Origin: Candidatus Villigracilis propinquus
Lineage (GTDB): Bacteria; Chloroflexota; Anaerolineae; Anaerolineales; Villigracilaceae
Length of the DNA stretch: 64,000 nt
Direction: 5' to 3'
Assembly: GCA_016714565.1 (NCBI GenBank)
Contig: JADKDM010000025.1
Span: 11,695 to 75,694, forward strand
The notes under the pieces were generated by a model. It was given only the letters and a program-made list of their open reading frames with translations, was not told the origin of the DNA and made no database searches. This document shows positions 44,151 through 53,368 of the stretch, in pieces. Position 1 is the stretch's first letter. Every line of letters begins with the position of its first letter. A program made the position numbers and the translations under genes.

Positions 44151-44387
44151 CTACACGGTTTCAACGATCATATCCTTGAGCAAGATCTCAAGCGCCATGG
44201 AATGACCGCAGCGCCGGTGTGTGATGAAAAATTCGCAATCGCAGTTAAAAACGCCTTTATTGTAGGACACATGGTGTTCGCTATTATCGCCATGAAAGTC
44301 TAATTCAAACTGATTGAAGTGAAAGCGGTGCCTGTCTTCAGCATATCGTTTTGCTTTTTCTACCTTACCTATCAGTCCAGAATCCAT
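44151..44387 (-). CDS. SWIM zinc-finger protein, 78 aa
   Basis: A 78-residue protein with one SWIM zinc-binding motif: C49-x-C51-x8-C60-x-H62 (NCDCEFFITHRRCGHSM). The start at 44387 is supported by AAGGAG, nine bases upstream; a longer in-frame start at 44495 would read through the terminator hairpin and is unlikely. SWIM domains mediate DNA or protein contacts in SWI2/SNF2-associated and MULE-type proteins; a solitary one is unusual. It stands behind an unusual leader with a 12-codon ORF and a strong terminator. Confidence 0.75.
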   Translation of the reverse strand: MDSGLIGKVEKAKRYAEDRHRFHFNQFELDFHGDNSEHHVSYNKGVFNCDCEFFITHRRCGHSMALEILLKDMIVETV

Positions 44388-44416
44388 TGTATTAATCTCC
44401 TTTTTTGAGGGAATAT

Positions 44417-44450
44417 AAAAAAACACACGCGGGAATATCCGCGTGTGTTT
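44417..44450 (-). terminator. Leader terminator upstream of the SWIM gene
   Basis: On the minus strand the 12-bp stem AAACACACGCGG / CCGCGTGTGTTT is followed by a run of seven T, about 30 bases ahead of the SWIM start codon. It should end most transcripts starting at the promoter at 44511-44539. This makes it a likely attenuator or the terminator of a short RNA. Confidence 0.8.
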
Positions 44451-44487
44451 AATCAACGAGCTTGGGTACTTCCTGAAATAATCGCAT
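44449..44487 (-). CDS. Putative 12-residue leader peptide
   Basis: MRLFQEVPKLVD (12 codons) begins at an ATG with GAGGTAAT nine bases upstream and ends at TAA just before the terminator stem. Its size and position resemble attenuator leader peptides. There is no run of a single amino acid codon, so the cue, if any, is unknown. Evidence is only positional. Confidence 0.4.
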   Translation of the reverse strand: MRLFQEVPKLVD

Positions 44488-44510
44488 GATGGCATTACCT
44501 CGATGTGATG

Positions 44511-44539
44511 AGTATAGTACTTTTCAAAATGCGAGTCAA
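44511..44539 (-). promoter_or_regulatory. Sigma-70-like promoter of the SWIM leader
   Basis: TTGACT (-35, complement of 44534-44539) and TATACT (-10, complement of 44511-44516) separated by exactly 17 bases. It is the best-looking promoter in the window. The start site would lie near 44503. Confidence 0.75.
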
Positions 44540-44695
44540 TGACGAATGTCAGAATGTTATGGAATCGTATGGCATTTGTAGGGTTGGAGTTGGATGATGA
44601 CGGATGGCGTCACACAGAGTGACTATACGCAAACAAGCGCATCCGCTTCAATCTCAATCTGAAAGTTGATTCTGCTTAATGGACATTCCCGCCAA
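44540..44695. other. Non-coding stretch
   Basis: No open frame with coding-like composition. It lies between the SWIM leader promoter and the hairpin after the GH13 gene. Confidence 0.5.
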
Positions 44696-44747
44696 CCGAC
44701 CTGACTCACCCGCGAAAATGTTATCTTTCGCGGGTGAGTCAGGTCGG
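44696..44747. repeat. Perfect 22-bp stem-loop after the GH13 gene
   Basis: CCGACCTGACTCACCCGCGA through TTTCGCGGGTGAGTCAGGTCGG form a perfect 22-bp stem with an 8-base loop. It begins one base after the stop codon of the GH13 gene on the minus strand. No T run follows on either side, so classic intrinsic termination is not assured; RNA stabilisation or a Rho-aided end is possible. Confidence 0.8.
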
Positions 44748-44748
44748 C

Positions 44749-47719
44749 TTACTTTTTCTTTTTTACAGCCTTCTTTGCAGGGGCTGGCTTGGGTGCGGGT
44801 TTATTAACAACCGCCTTCTTTTTTGCCACAATAGGTTTAATCACTTTCTTTGTTGCAACCGGCTTTGTTTTGACAACAACCTTCTTAGCTGGCTTGGCTT
44901 TGGGCGCAGCAACCTTCTTGACCACAGCCTTCTTTGCCTTCGGGGCTTCCTTCTTTGCTGCGACTTTTGCCGCTTTCGCTTTAACAGGTGCTTTCTTTGT
45001 CTTCGCTTTGGATTTCACCGCCGCCTTCTTCGCAACCGGCTTCTTTTTGACAGCCGCCTTGCGGACAGCGCGCTTTTTCTTGGCGGGTTTTTCTTCCACG
45101 ACAACTTCTTCCGCAACCGCAAACAACTTCTTCCACTCATCCTGCATGGACTGTACGCCAGCGCCATTCAATTGGTCGCAGATGGTTTTCCATTCGATGT
45201 CGCCCACGAAGCGGAAGTCCATGAAGGCGTGGGATTGATAAGCGCCGAGTTCCACGTACAGGCCTTTATCCCAGATCTCTTTGCAGGAGCGGATGTATTC
45301 GAGATGGGTGACGTAATCTTTGAAGATGACATGTCCCACACGGGGCAGGCCCAATCCTTCGGCGAGGTTTCTGCGTTTGGTTTTGCCTGAGGATTTATCA
45401 ATGTAGGCGGCGGAGGTTTTGATCCAGCCTTTGGTATCGGCGAATTTGTTGTGATAGATGACCAGTCCGCGCTCGTCGTTGAAGCGGTTGGAGTAGGCGA
45501 AGACTTCTTCGTCCACGCCGCCGGAGGGGCGGTAAAAGTCATAGAGTAGGAACTGCTCGACGTCAGCGAACAGGTAACGGCGGTGAAGGATCGGGAAGAT
45601 GCGCCATTCGTGACCACGGACGAGTCCATCATCACGGGTTTCATCCCACTTGGGACGGCGGAATTCCATCCCATATTTTTCTGCAGAGACCTTCCACTTG
45701 ACCGTGGCCGAACATGGGCAGGCCGGGCAGCGTGGAGAGGACGGTGGCAATGCCAAAATATTTATCGCCTTTGCCGAATTGCTCGACGGCGGTTTTTTCG
45801 TCGGGGTTGTTCATGAAGTTGACGTAACGCTTGAGAATCTGCGGGTCAAACTCCAATGTGTTTTTGATGGCCATGCGATATTTGGCGTTGTCTTCATCGC
45901 GGAGCATGTGCATGAATGCGGAGTTGTACACGCGGTGCATGCCAAGCGTGCGGACGAAGTACCCTTCCATGAGCCAGAAAGCCTCGGCGAGCAAAAGTGT
46001 ATCGGGAACTTCGGCGGCGACACGGTCTACAACCTCGCGCCAGAATTCTTCGGGGACTTTGTCGTCGAACTCGGACTTAGTCATACCATATTGCGAGCGG
46101 GATGGAATTGCCCCGCCTGCACCTGGCTCGGGGAACCACAAGCGCTGCACATGTTTCTTGGCGAGGGTCATGGCCGCATCAAAACGAATGACGGGGAAAT
46201 TGCGAGCCACATGCAGGATGACCTGAATGACCGCTTCACGCACGACCGGGTTGGTGTAATCCAACTGAGCAGTATCGTTCCACGGGAAGGATGTGCCGTC
46301 GTTGCCGTGATAGATGTAACGTACATCACCTGTTTGGTGATCGCGGCGTTGGAACGTTACGGCGGCATCGGTTTTGTCGTAATAATGGTCTTCGAGATAA
46401 ATGCCAACGCGCAGATCGTCTGAAAGATTTTCAGACTTGAAGGAGTAAGAAGGATATGGGGAAAATGACGAGGAAAGGAACCAATCAGGATGTTCAACCA
46501 CCCAGGTGGAATCAATGCCCATGTGATTGGGAACCATATCGGCAGAGAGGCGAATGCCGCGCGCCCAGGCACGGGTGCGCAAACTGTTCAAGGCGTCCCA
46601 GCCGCCGAGGTCACTGGCAATGTCGTAGGAGTGGAGCGAGTATGCGGAAGCGACAGCATCTTCCTGCCCCATGCGCTGTTTGATGCGCTGAGAGGCGCGG
46701 CTGCGTTCCCACAGACCGATAAGCCATAAGCCGGTGAATCCACGTGATGCGAGCAAGTCAAGTTCTTCGTCTGGAATTTGGTCGAGGGTGACGATATTGC
46801 GTTGATATTGTTTGGAAAGCTGGTCGAGCCAGACGTAGGTATTTTTGGCAAGAAGAACCAAACGCGGCATCCAGTCTTTGTCTGTGCTGTAGCGTTCGAA
46901 TTCGGCGTATTCAGCAGAGGCAAAGGTAGGGACGTAGGTTTCAGGCTTGGAGAAATCCACAGGTCCATGCTGGCGAATGGCATCTTCCTTCAAATAATCG
47001 ACGGCGCGCAGGATGCGGGTGGAGAATGTTTCGCCGAGCAGGTGTCCCCATCTTTTGATGATGAACTGCAGTTGGCCTTCCAGCGAATCGGGAGAGGCTT
47101 TGATGGGCGCTTCGAGAATATCTGTGAGAGATTCGCCCAGTGATGATTCGCCGTTTCCAAAGCCGGGCTGATGCGAGAAGAAATCCAGCAGCAACTGCAT
47201 GGACTCCTTGTATGCAGAACCGCCCATCACGTTTTCATCGAACAGATCCTTGTATCGATCAACCGCAGGATTCTTGTTGAAATTGTTGATCAGCAACATC
47301 TCTTCAATGGAAGCTGCGCGCACACCGCGGCCAAAGTCACTCGCGTTCGGGACCTTGGTGGAAAGATACACTCCCGCTGTGACCTCGCCGCGAAAAACAG
47401 CAAGGGGCGGGAATTCTTCCGTAAATTTTATGAGAGTCAGGTCATATTTTGAGCCAATGTTGGATTGCAACATGCCCATGGCTCGCCCCATGACACCTGT
47501 GTAACGGCTATAAAAATGCTTGAGGAGGATGTGAAAGGCCTCATCAAGCAGGGAAAGTGCATATAGGTCAGTGGCAGGTACGAGGTCCGTGCGAAGCGCT
47601 GACATTTGGACGGCGAAGGCTCGGGCGGATGCCAAATCCGAAAAAATGACATGCCCATCCGGGCGAAAAAAGGACAGAGAGAAGTTATATTTTTGGCGTG
47701 AAGCGCGGGATGTAAGCAT
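44749..47719 (-). CDS. GH13-type glycosidase with histone-H1-like lysine-rich tail, frameshifted
   Basis: A ~989-residue protein once joined. After ~300 N-terminal residues of unclear type it has a GH13 alpha-amylase barrel: LASRGFTGLWLIGLWERS, SADMVPNHMG, VIRFDAAMTLAKKH (nucleophile Asp), LLLAEAFWLMEGYF (acid/base Glu), YVNFMNNPDEKTA and FGHGQVEG. The last ~115 residues are about 40% lysine with Ala/Val/Pro (AKKKRAVRKAAVKKKPVAKK), like histone H1 tails. The frame breaks near 45688-45692, at GQVEG/AEKYGMEFRR; one extra base in the assembly explains it. Likely intracellular (no signal peptide), acting on alpha-glucan or trehalose/maltose-type sugars. The tail might tether the enzyme to polyanions such as DNA, polyphosphate or RNA. 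Confidence 0.82.
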
Positions 47720-47775
47720 AACAACAATGATAACCGATTTGCGAAATTTTTCGAGTAAAATCTTCCAAAGAAATT

Positions 47776-50076
47776 ATGAATACTATATCGCTGACTCAAT
47801 TCATTTACCTTCTTTTGCTTGGCGGGTTGTACCTGCCGGTCATTTTTTTTGCAATACAACGCCGCGATGAAGGCCACGAGGCTGCGACCTGGCTGGTGGC
47901 TTTTTATGCCCTGCTTGCATTGGTGTTGAATGTCGCCGAAGCGGTCTGGCCTGCGAGGGATAACGCGCTTCGTATTCAGGAAATACAAACATATGTGGCG
48001 TTTACACTGGGGGCGATCACGATCATTGCGTTAAAAACATTTTTGAAGCGCGAGACATGGTGGGTATGGTTTGGCTTGTGGACAATATTTATTCTCGGAC
48101 TCGCGCTCATTCTTACGAATGCCTTCAACCTGCCCGAAACGCTCTGGACAAACGGCAAGCTGGTTCTGTTCCGTTCACGGCTCGGCCCGGCCTGGGTAAT
48201 TTTGGGCTGGCTGATCATTGCGATCGGTCTGATCCTTGAACTTGCGAATGCGGCCAGGCAGGCTCGTCAACAACTTTTTCGCAACCGCCTGAATTACTGG
48301 TGGCCTGCGCTCTTCCTGATGTTCCTCAACGACGTTGTTCTTTTCTCAGGGATAAATGTAATTGGGCAGCCGCTGCGCCTGCCTGTTGCGATTATCCTCG
48401 CGTATGTGGTCGGTACGCATCATGTCCCAGATCTCAAAGGTATTCTGCGGCGCGTGATCGTTTACATCGCCATCGTGGTCACCATCGTCGGTTTTTACGT
48501 GGCAGGATTTTTATTGATCCAGACCTTGTTTGGCACACGCTCAAATTTCAATCCGCTGCTGGCCGGAGCCTTCATCTCCCTGCTGCTGGCGGTGATCTTT
48601 ACCCCGCTGGCATCGCTCATTTCACGCACCATCAACAAATGGATGAAAGGCGATCAGTACGATGCCAGCCTCACCATTCACCAATACAGTGAAAGCATCA
48701 GCAACATCCTCGACATGGACAGGCTCGCCAGCATCGCTGTCGGCATCATTCTTGAAGGGATGCAGATCGAGCGCGGCTTCCTCTTCCTTGTAGATGGAGA
48801 ACGGCAGGCGGACGGTCACAAGACCTACAAACTTCGCTCTGCACGCAGCCCTGAAGAAAGACAGCTGGTGGCTGTAGAACTGGATGAAAACGGGATACTG
48901 GCTTCCTACTTTATTCGGGAACAACGTCCGCTTCTTCAATATGACCTGGACCTGCTCCCCGCCTTCAAGCTGACTCAACCCTTTGAGAGGGATTGGTTCA
49001 ACCAGCTGCGCGCCGAGGTCTACATTCCCATCTTTGCAAAAAAACAGTGGATCGGCCTACTGGCCTTTGGTGCAAAATTGAGCGGCAACCGCTACACCAA
49101 GGATGATCTCATAACCTTAAGCTCACATGCCAGCCAGACCGCTGTGGCATTGGAAAATGCCCGTTTGGTGGATAACCTGATGCGTTTGAACAACGAGCTC
49201 CGTCAGGCACGCCGCGCATTGGAGAAAAACAACCAAAGCCTTGAACGTCTTGACGAAGCAAAATCCGATTTCATCAGCATCGCATCGCATGAACTCCGCA
49301 CGCCGTTGACCGTGATCAAGGGCTACACAGAAATGCTGATGGAAGATACCAACCTCGACAAGAACATCAAGCATATGATGAAAGGCATCCACGACGGGAC
49401 GATGCGCCTGCATGAGGTGATGGACTCGATGTTCGACATCGCCCAGATCGACGCGCGCTCGCTTAAGCCGCACCTTCAGCCAATTGAATTCAGTCACCTG
49501 ATCAAGGAAGTCTGCATGGAGCAGGCAAAATCCATTCGGGAACGTGAACAAACTCTGACCATTGACTTGCCAGCCCTGCCACACGTCAAGGCAGACCCGA
49601 ACCTGCTGAAAAAATTATTCCATCACATCATCCGCAATGCGGCCAAGTTCACGCCGAACAAAGGCAAGATCAGCATTACGGGTCATCACATCCCTGCCAT
49701 TATCAATTTACCGAATGGCGGTGTGGAGATCATCATCAGCGATACAGGCGTAGGTGTGGACCCGAACCTGCGTGAAATCATCTTTACCAAGTTCTATCAA
49801 CCCGGTGAATTGGGCAAACACTCCACCAGCAAGACGCGCTTCAAAGGCGGCGGCGCTGGTTTGGGGCTGGCTCTCTCCAAAGGAATTGTGGAAGCCCACG
49901 GCGGACGCATCTGGGTGGAAAGCCCGGGCTATGATGAGATCAATTTCCCCGGCAGTCAGTTCCACGTCATATTGCCGTTGACCAAGCTGGAAAATGGCGA
50001 GCAGCAAAGAATAAGTGAAGAGATAAAGTTTGAGGTGGTTGGGGCGAAGAAAGAAGTTGTAACAAGTAACAAGTAA
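47776..50076 (+). CDS. Membrane-anchored sensor histidine kinase (GAF-HisKA-HATPase)
   Basis: A 766-residue hybrid sensor. Residues 1-290 carry 8-9 hydrophobic segments. Next is a GAF domain (IAVGIILEGMQIERGFLFLVDG...VYIPIFAKKQWIGLLAFGAKLSG), a HisKA domain with the phospho-acceptor H505 in SIASHELRTPLTVIKGYTEML, and an ATPase domain with N-box FHHIIRNAAKFTPN, G1 SDTGVGVDP and G2 GGGAGLGLALSKGIVEAHGG. No typical response regulator is adjacent; the nearest regulator (41028) lacks the aspartate. Divergent from the GH13 gene with 56 bases between starts. Confidence 0.9.
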   Translation: MNTISLTQFIYLLLLGGLYLPVIFFAIQRRDEGHEAATWLVAFYALLALVLNVAEAVWPARDNALRIQEIQTYVAFTLGAITIIALKTFLKRETWWVWFGLWTIFILGLALILTNAFNLPETLWTNGKLVLFRSRLGPAWVILGWLIIAIGLILELANAARQARQQLFRNRLNYWWPALFLMFLNDVVLFSGINVIGQPLRLPVAIILAYVVGTHHVPDLKGILRRVIVYIAIVVTIVGFYVAGFLLIQTLFGTRSNFNPLLAGAFISLLLAVIFTPLASLISRTINKWMKGDQYDASLTIHQYSESISNILDMDRLASIAVGIILEGMQIERGFLFLVDGERQADGHKTYKLRSARSPEERQLVAVELDENGILASYFIREQRPLLQYDLDLLPAFKLTQPFERDWFNQLRAEVYIPIFAKKQWIGLLAFGAKLSGNRYTKDDLITLSSHASQTAVALENARLVDNLMRLNNELRQARRALEKNNQSLERLDEAKSDFISIASHELRTPLTVIKGYTEMLMEDTNLDKNIKHMMKGIHDGTMRLHEVMDSMFDIAQIDARSLKPHLQPIEFSHLIKEVCMEQAKSIREREQTLTIDLPALPHVKADPNLLKKLFHHIIRNAAKFTPNKGKISITGHHIPAIINLPNGGVEIIISDTGVGVDPNLREIIFTKFYQPGELGKHSTSKTRFKGGGAGLGLALSKGIVEAHGGRIWVESPGYDEINFPGSQFHVILPLTKLENGEQQRISEEIKFEVVGAKKEVVTSNK

Positions 50077-50087
50077 TAAGTTAAGAA

Positions 50088-50121
50088 GTAACGAGCGGAT
50101 GATTTTCATCCGCTCGTTTTT
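50088..50121. terminator. Intrinsic terminator after the kinase gene
   Basis: Stem AACGAGCGGATGA / TCATCCGCTCGTT followed by TTT, directly after the histidine kinase. Confidence 0.8.
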
Positions 50122-50644
50122 ATTTTCTTATAGCAAATCGTGCGAGGGCAGTTAGCAGACCAGCTATCAAGAGTATGAATTTGATCGTCGCGCAAAAAGC
50201 GGCGATCTGTGGAAATGATGGATTCATACTTCCAGTGAGTGCCTGCCAAAGGGAATAATTTTCCACAGCATCAAAAAGCGCAGAGGTAAACGCGCCCCAG
50301 CCCAGCCATGCAGTAATGCTGCGATACCAGTTCGTTTTGCCATTGCCTGCAAGCAGGAGACCGAGCGAAAGTGCCAGGGCGTAGACGGGCATGAACAGGT
50401 AATCAAATCCCAGCCCAAAGGCGGCGGTGAGGCGCGCGTCTTCGTCCCATGAATTGATCATCGCCTGAGACGCGTCAAATGTGCGCGCCAATTCAAACGA
50501 GACGATCCCGCTCGGCGCCGCGGACGTTTGCAGCGGCACATCCAACGGGCGGAAGACGCCGAAGATCACTAGAGTAAAAGCAAAGAAGAAATAGAACAAG
50601 GGCTTTCGTAAATTTTGAGGGACAAATTCAAGTGGGTGCTGCAT
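50120..50644 (-). CDS. Four-helix membrane protein, unknown
   Basis: A 174-residue protein with four hydrophobic segments (about 15-32, 75-98, 108-125, 145-168), beginning MQHPLEFVPQNLRKPLFYFFFAF. A conserved-looking loop DYLFMPVYALALSLG and W-G-A-F-x-x-A-L-F-D-A-V-E-N-Y precede the last helix. It has no recognised family. It lies alone between the kinase and GNAT genes. Confidence 0.6.
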   Translation of the reverse strand: MQHPLEFVPQNLRKPLFYFFFAFTLVIFGVFRPLDVPLQTSAAPSGIVSFELARTFDASQAMINSWDEDARLTAAFGLGFDYLFMPVYALALSLGLLLAGNGKTNWYRSITAWLGWGAFTSALFDAVENYSLWQALTGSMNPSFPQIAAFCATIKFILLIAGLLTALARFAIRK

Positions 50645-50659
50645 GGAAGTTCCTTGTTG

Positions 50660-50733
50660 AAAGTTGAAGGTTGAAAGTCAAAGGTCGAAGGTCAAAAGTC
50701 ATTGCATCCGAATTTCGACTTTTGACCTTCGAC
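50660..50733. repeat. Inverted repeat (GTCGAAGGTCAAAAGTC)
   Basis: GTCGAAGGTCAAAAGTC at 50683-50700 and GACTTTTGACCTTCGAC at 50716-50732 are perfect inverse copies, with degenerate direct copies (GAAAGTTGAAGGTTGAAAGT) upstream. This hairpin sits after the GNAT gene (minus) and would stop its transcript. Confidence 0.65.
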
Positions 50734-50736
50734 ACC

Positions 50737-51867
50737 CTAGAGCTTTTTCCGATAGACGCGGTTATTCTTATACTCCACGCCGTTCAGGTTTTTCAAATCC
50801 GCGCGCATTTGCTCGGTGGTCTCGGCAACCTGCGTCATTTCCACATGCACGAATTGATCGAAATTCAGCAGGGTGTTTCCCATGGCGTAATACAGCAGGG
50901 CATTGCCGCCATGTCCCTGGAATTCAGGCAAAATCCCCATGCCGTTGACAGAGACTGTGTTCGTGCGGCGCATTTCCAGCAGTATGTCGATCAGGCCGAA
51001 CGGGAACAACTTTCCTTTTGCGCGCTGCATGGCAGCAGACACATCATAGAACGCGAACAAAAAACCAACCACATCCTCGCCATGCGTGATGATCTTGATC
51101 AGGCGGTGATCGGCGATGGTCATGATATTCTCCACTACAAAATCAATTTCCTTTTGCGAAAGTGGATAATATTCCCAGTTAGCCACAAAGGCATTATTGT
51201 AGGCGGTCCCGATCCGATCTGCCCATTGAAGCAATTCCTTTTTATTCTTGAACATCTTTATTTCAAGATGACCGCGCTCCATCACCCGTTCGGAGATGCG
51301 CTTCACCCGCTCAGGGAGTTGAAACTTGTCCGCGGGAAGATAACACGAGACAAAATCCACTTCCTTGACGAAGCCCTGCGCCTCCACCAATGACTGGTAG
51401 TAGGCGTGGTTATAATTGAGCATGGTCATCGTCTGACGGTGCTCATGGCCGAGGATCAACGTCCCGTATCCATCCAACGGCCCCATGCCTTTCGGGCCGA
51501 TCACGGTTTCCAAACCGCGAGCTTTAGCCCAGCCAAAGACCGTGTTGAACAAAACGGTTGCGGCTTCCAAATCATTCTCACACTCGAACAGGTAGAAATC
51601 CGCGGTTTTCTCATTATGAAATTTATTGAAAGGATTGTTCTCAATTGCAGCGATACGCCCCACATCCTTCCCGTCACGCACAGCGAGAAAAAACTCCACA
51701 TTCGAGTGCTCGTGAAAGGGATGCTTTTTGCGGTTAAGCTGATTGTACGCATCCACGTTCAACGGCGGCACCCACTGCGGGCAATCCGCATAGATGCGCT
51801 GGGGCAACTCCACAAAACGCTTAACCTGCTTTTTGTTATCGGTGTCCACTTTTTCGATGGTGAGCAT
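50737..51867 (-). CDS. GNAT-family N-acetyltransferase-like protein, 376 aa
   Basis: A large GNAT-superfamily protein. Homologous-looking stretches are VGRIAAIENNPFNKFHNEKTADFYLFECENDLEAATVLFNTVFGWAKARGLETVIGPKG, DGYGTLILGHEHRQTM and VNGMGILPEFQGHGGNALLYYAMGN, the last being the acetyl-CoA-binding segment. Length suggests two GNAT domains in tandem. The start at 51867 has a GGAGACTT site. The acceptor is not known. A Cys (ADCPQW) and many aromatic residues could line a lipid-like pocket. Confidence 0.72.
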   Translation of the reverse strand: MLTIEKVDTDNKKQVKRFVELPQRIYADCPQWVPPLNVDAYNQLNRKKHPFHEHSNVEFFLAVRDGKDVGRIAAIENNPFNKFHNEKTADFYLFECENDLEAATVLFNTVFGWAKARGLETVIGPKGMGPLDGYGTLILGHEHRQTMTMLNYNHAYYQSLVEAQGFVKEVDFVSCYLPADKFQLPERVKRISERVMERGHLEIKMFKNKKELLQWADRIGTAYNNAFVANWEYYPLSQKEIDFVVENIMTIADHRLIKIITHGEDVVGFLFAFYDVSAAMQRAKGKLFPFGLIDILLEMRRTNTVSVNGMGILPEFQGHGGNALLYYAMGNTLLNFDQFVHVEMTQVAETTEQMRADLKNLNGVEYKNNRVYRKKL

Positions 51868-51997
51868 AAAAAGTCTCCTGCGGGAAGGAATAATAGCTTG
51901 TGCCAAGTATATAACACCTTATATTGGATTGGTTATTTCCAAAAGGCAAAAAATAACTCCGTGCTATACTTGGGAAATTCCAATAAGTAGAGGCAAA

Positions 51998-53260
51998 ATG
52001 ACCGGTAAAACTCATCAGGAAATGCTGGCAAAATACGCGGAAGCCATCGTCAAGGTCGGCTTGAATATCCGCGCCGGGCAGCGATTAATCATCACGCTTA
52101 TGGCTACCCGTGGCGTACCGCATCAATTCGCTCCACTGATCCATGAAATAACTAAAGCCGCCTATGGGGTCGGCGCAAAATATGTGGAAGTGCTCTGGGG
52201 AGATGAAGAAATGCTGCGCCTGCGCGCCCAGTATGCGCCACGCGATTCTTTTGATGAATATCCAAACCACACCATTGACGCCATCATGAATATGATCCAG
52301 AACGGCGATGCCCTGCTTTCCATTTCAGGCGCAAACCCGGATCTGCTCGGCGGACTCGACCCTGAAATCGTCGGCTTGATGCAATCGAAGCATCTGCAAG
52401 TCGCCAGCAAGGTTAGTGAAAAAGTGACCACCAACGCCATCAACTGGTGTGTAGTTGCCGCAGCCGGTGAAGGCTGGGCCATGAAAATTTTCCCCGACCT
52501 TCCTCTTGAAGAAGCAAAGGAAAAATTATGGAAAGCTATTTTCGAATCCACGCGCATTGACCAGCCCGACCCAATCGACGCATGGCAAAAACACATCGCG
52601 CTTCTGCGGGAGCGCGCCAAATATTTACAATCCAAACAGTACACCGCTCTGCATTACAAAGCCCCCGGCACAGACTTTACCCTCGGCCTGCCCAGCGGAC
52701 ACCTTTGGATCAGCGCCCAATCCATGGCGCAGAACGGCATTGCATTCACAGCCAACATGCCCACCGAAGAAGTCTTCACCCTGCCAGACCGCAATCGTGC
52801 TGATGGCGTCATTACCGCCACCTTCCCGCTGAGCTACGGCGGCACATTGATCGAAGATTTTCAGGTGACATTCGAGAACGGACGCGTTACCAAAGTCACT
52901 GCCAAGAAAGGCGAAGCCGCTTTGCAAAAACTGGTGGACACCGACGAAGGCTCCCACCGCCTCGGTGAAGTTGCGCTCGTGCCTGCCTCCTCCCCCATCG
53001 GCCAGCGCGGACATCTCTTCTACAACACTCTGTATGATGAAAATGCCTCCTGTCACATTGCGATTGGAAGAGCCTACCGCTTCACGCTTACGGGTGGAGA
53101 GGAGTTGAACGACGAGGAGTTTATCTCCGCTGGTGGCAACGTCAGCCTGCAGCACGTGGACTTCATGATCGGCTCTTCAAAAATGGACATCGATGGCATC
53201 AACAAGGACGGCTCGCGTGAGCCTGTCATGCGTCAGGGTGAATGGGCATTCAAGGCTTAA
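51998..53260 (+). CDS. M29-family aminopeptidase
   Basis: A 420-residue cytosolic metallo-aminopeptidase of family M29 (AmpS/aminopeptidase T). Visible are YAEAIVKVGLNIRAGQRLIITLM, NMPTEEVFTLPDRNRADGVITATFPLSYGGTLIEDFQVTFENGRV (with metal-binding Glu), HRLGEVALVPASSPIGQ, ASCHIAIGRAYRFT and HVDFMIGSSKMDIDGI. Such enzymes trim peptides with broad N-terminal specificity. The ATG at 51998 is chosen because the family begins at this sequence; an upstream frame extends to 51794 but is not homologous. A terminator follows. Confidence 0.9.
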   Translation: MTGKTHQEMLAKYAEAIVKVGLNIRAGQRLIITLMATRGVPHQFAPLIHEITKAAYGVGAKYVEVLWGDEEMLRLRAQYAPRDSFDEYPNHTIDAIMNMIQNGDALLSISGANPDLLGGLDPEIVGLMQSKHLQVASKVSEKVTTNAINWCVVAAAGEGWAMKIFPDLPLEEAKEKLWKAIFESTRIDQPDPIDAWQKHIALLRERAKYLQSKQYTALHYKAPGTDFTLGLPSGHLWISAQSMAQNGIAFTANMPTEEVFTLPDRNRADGVITATFPLSYGGTLIEDFQVTFENGRVTKVTAKKGEAALQKLVDTDEGSHRLGEVALVPASSPIGQRGHLFYNTLYDENASCHIAIGRAYRFTLTGGEELNDEEFISAGGNVSLQHVDFMIGSSKMDIDGINKDGSREPVMRQGEWAFKA

Positions 53261-53287
53261 CACGGGAACTGACCAATACAAAATATA

Positions 53288-53320
53288 AATAGTCCCGTGT
53301 AAAAACGGGATTATTTTTTA
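53288..53320 (+). terminator. Intrinsic terminator after the M29 gene
   Basis: Stem AATAGTCCCGT / ACGGGATTATT with a six-base loop and following T run. Confidence 0.78.
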
Positions 53321-53368
53321 TCATCCTCTGTAATAATCGCTAGAAATTCGTACGCAAGGAGACGATTT

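Noticed and set aside
44151..44495. 114-residue long form of the SWIM protein
   Set aside because: The extra codons cross a strong terminator and lack protein-like sequence; the ATG at 44387 has a better ribosome site.
44734..45390. Cys/Phe-rich open frame on the plus strand
   Set aside because: It is the mirror of the lysine-rich AKK tail of the GH13 enzyme; its composition is a by-product of AAG/GCC codons.
49120..49600. Separate minus-strand gene within the histidine kinase
   Set aside because: The frame is a shadow of the HisKA/GAF region and has no start signals.
41028..50076. Two-component pair of the regulator (41028) and kinase (47776)
   Set aside because: The regulator lacks the phospho-acceptor and the genes are 6 kb apart on differently arranged units, so pairing is not supported.
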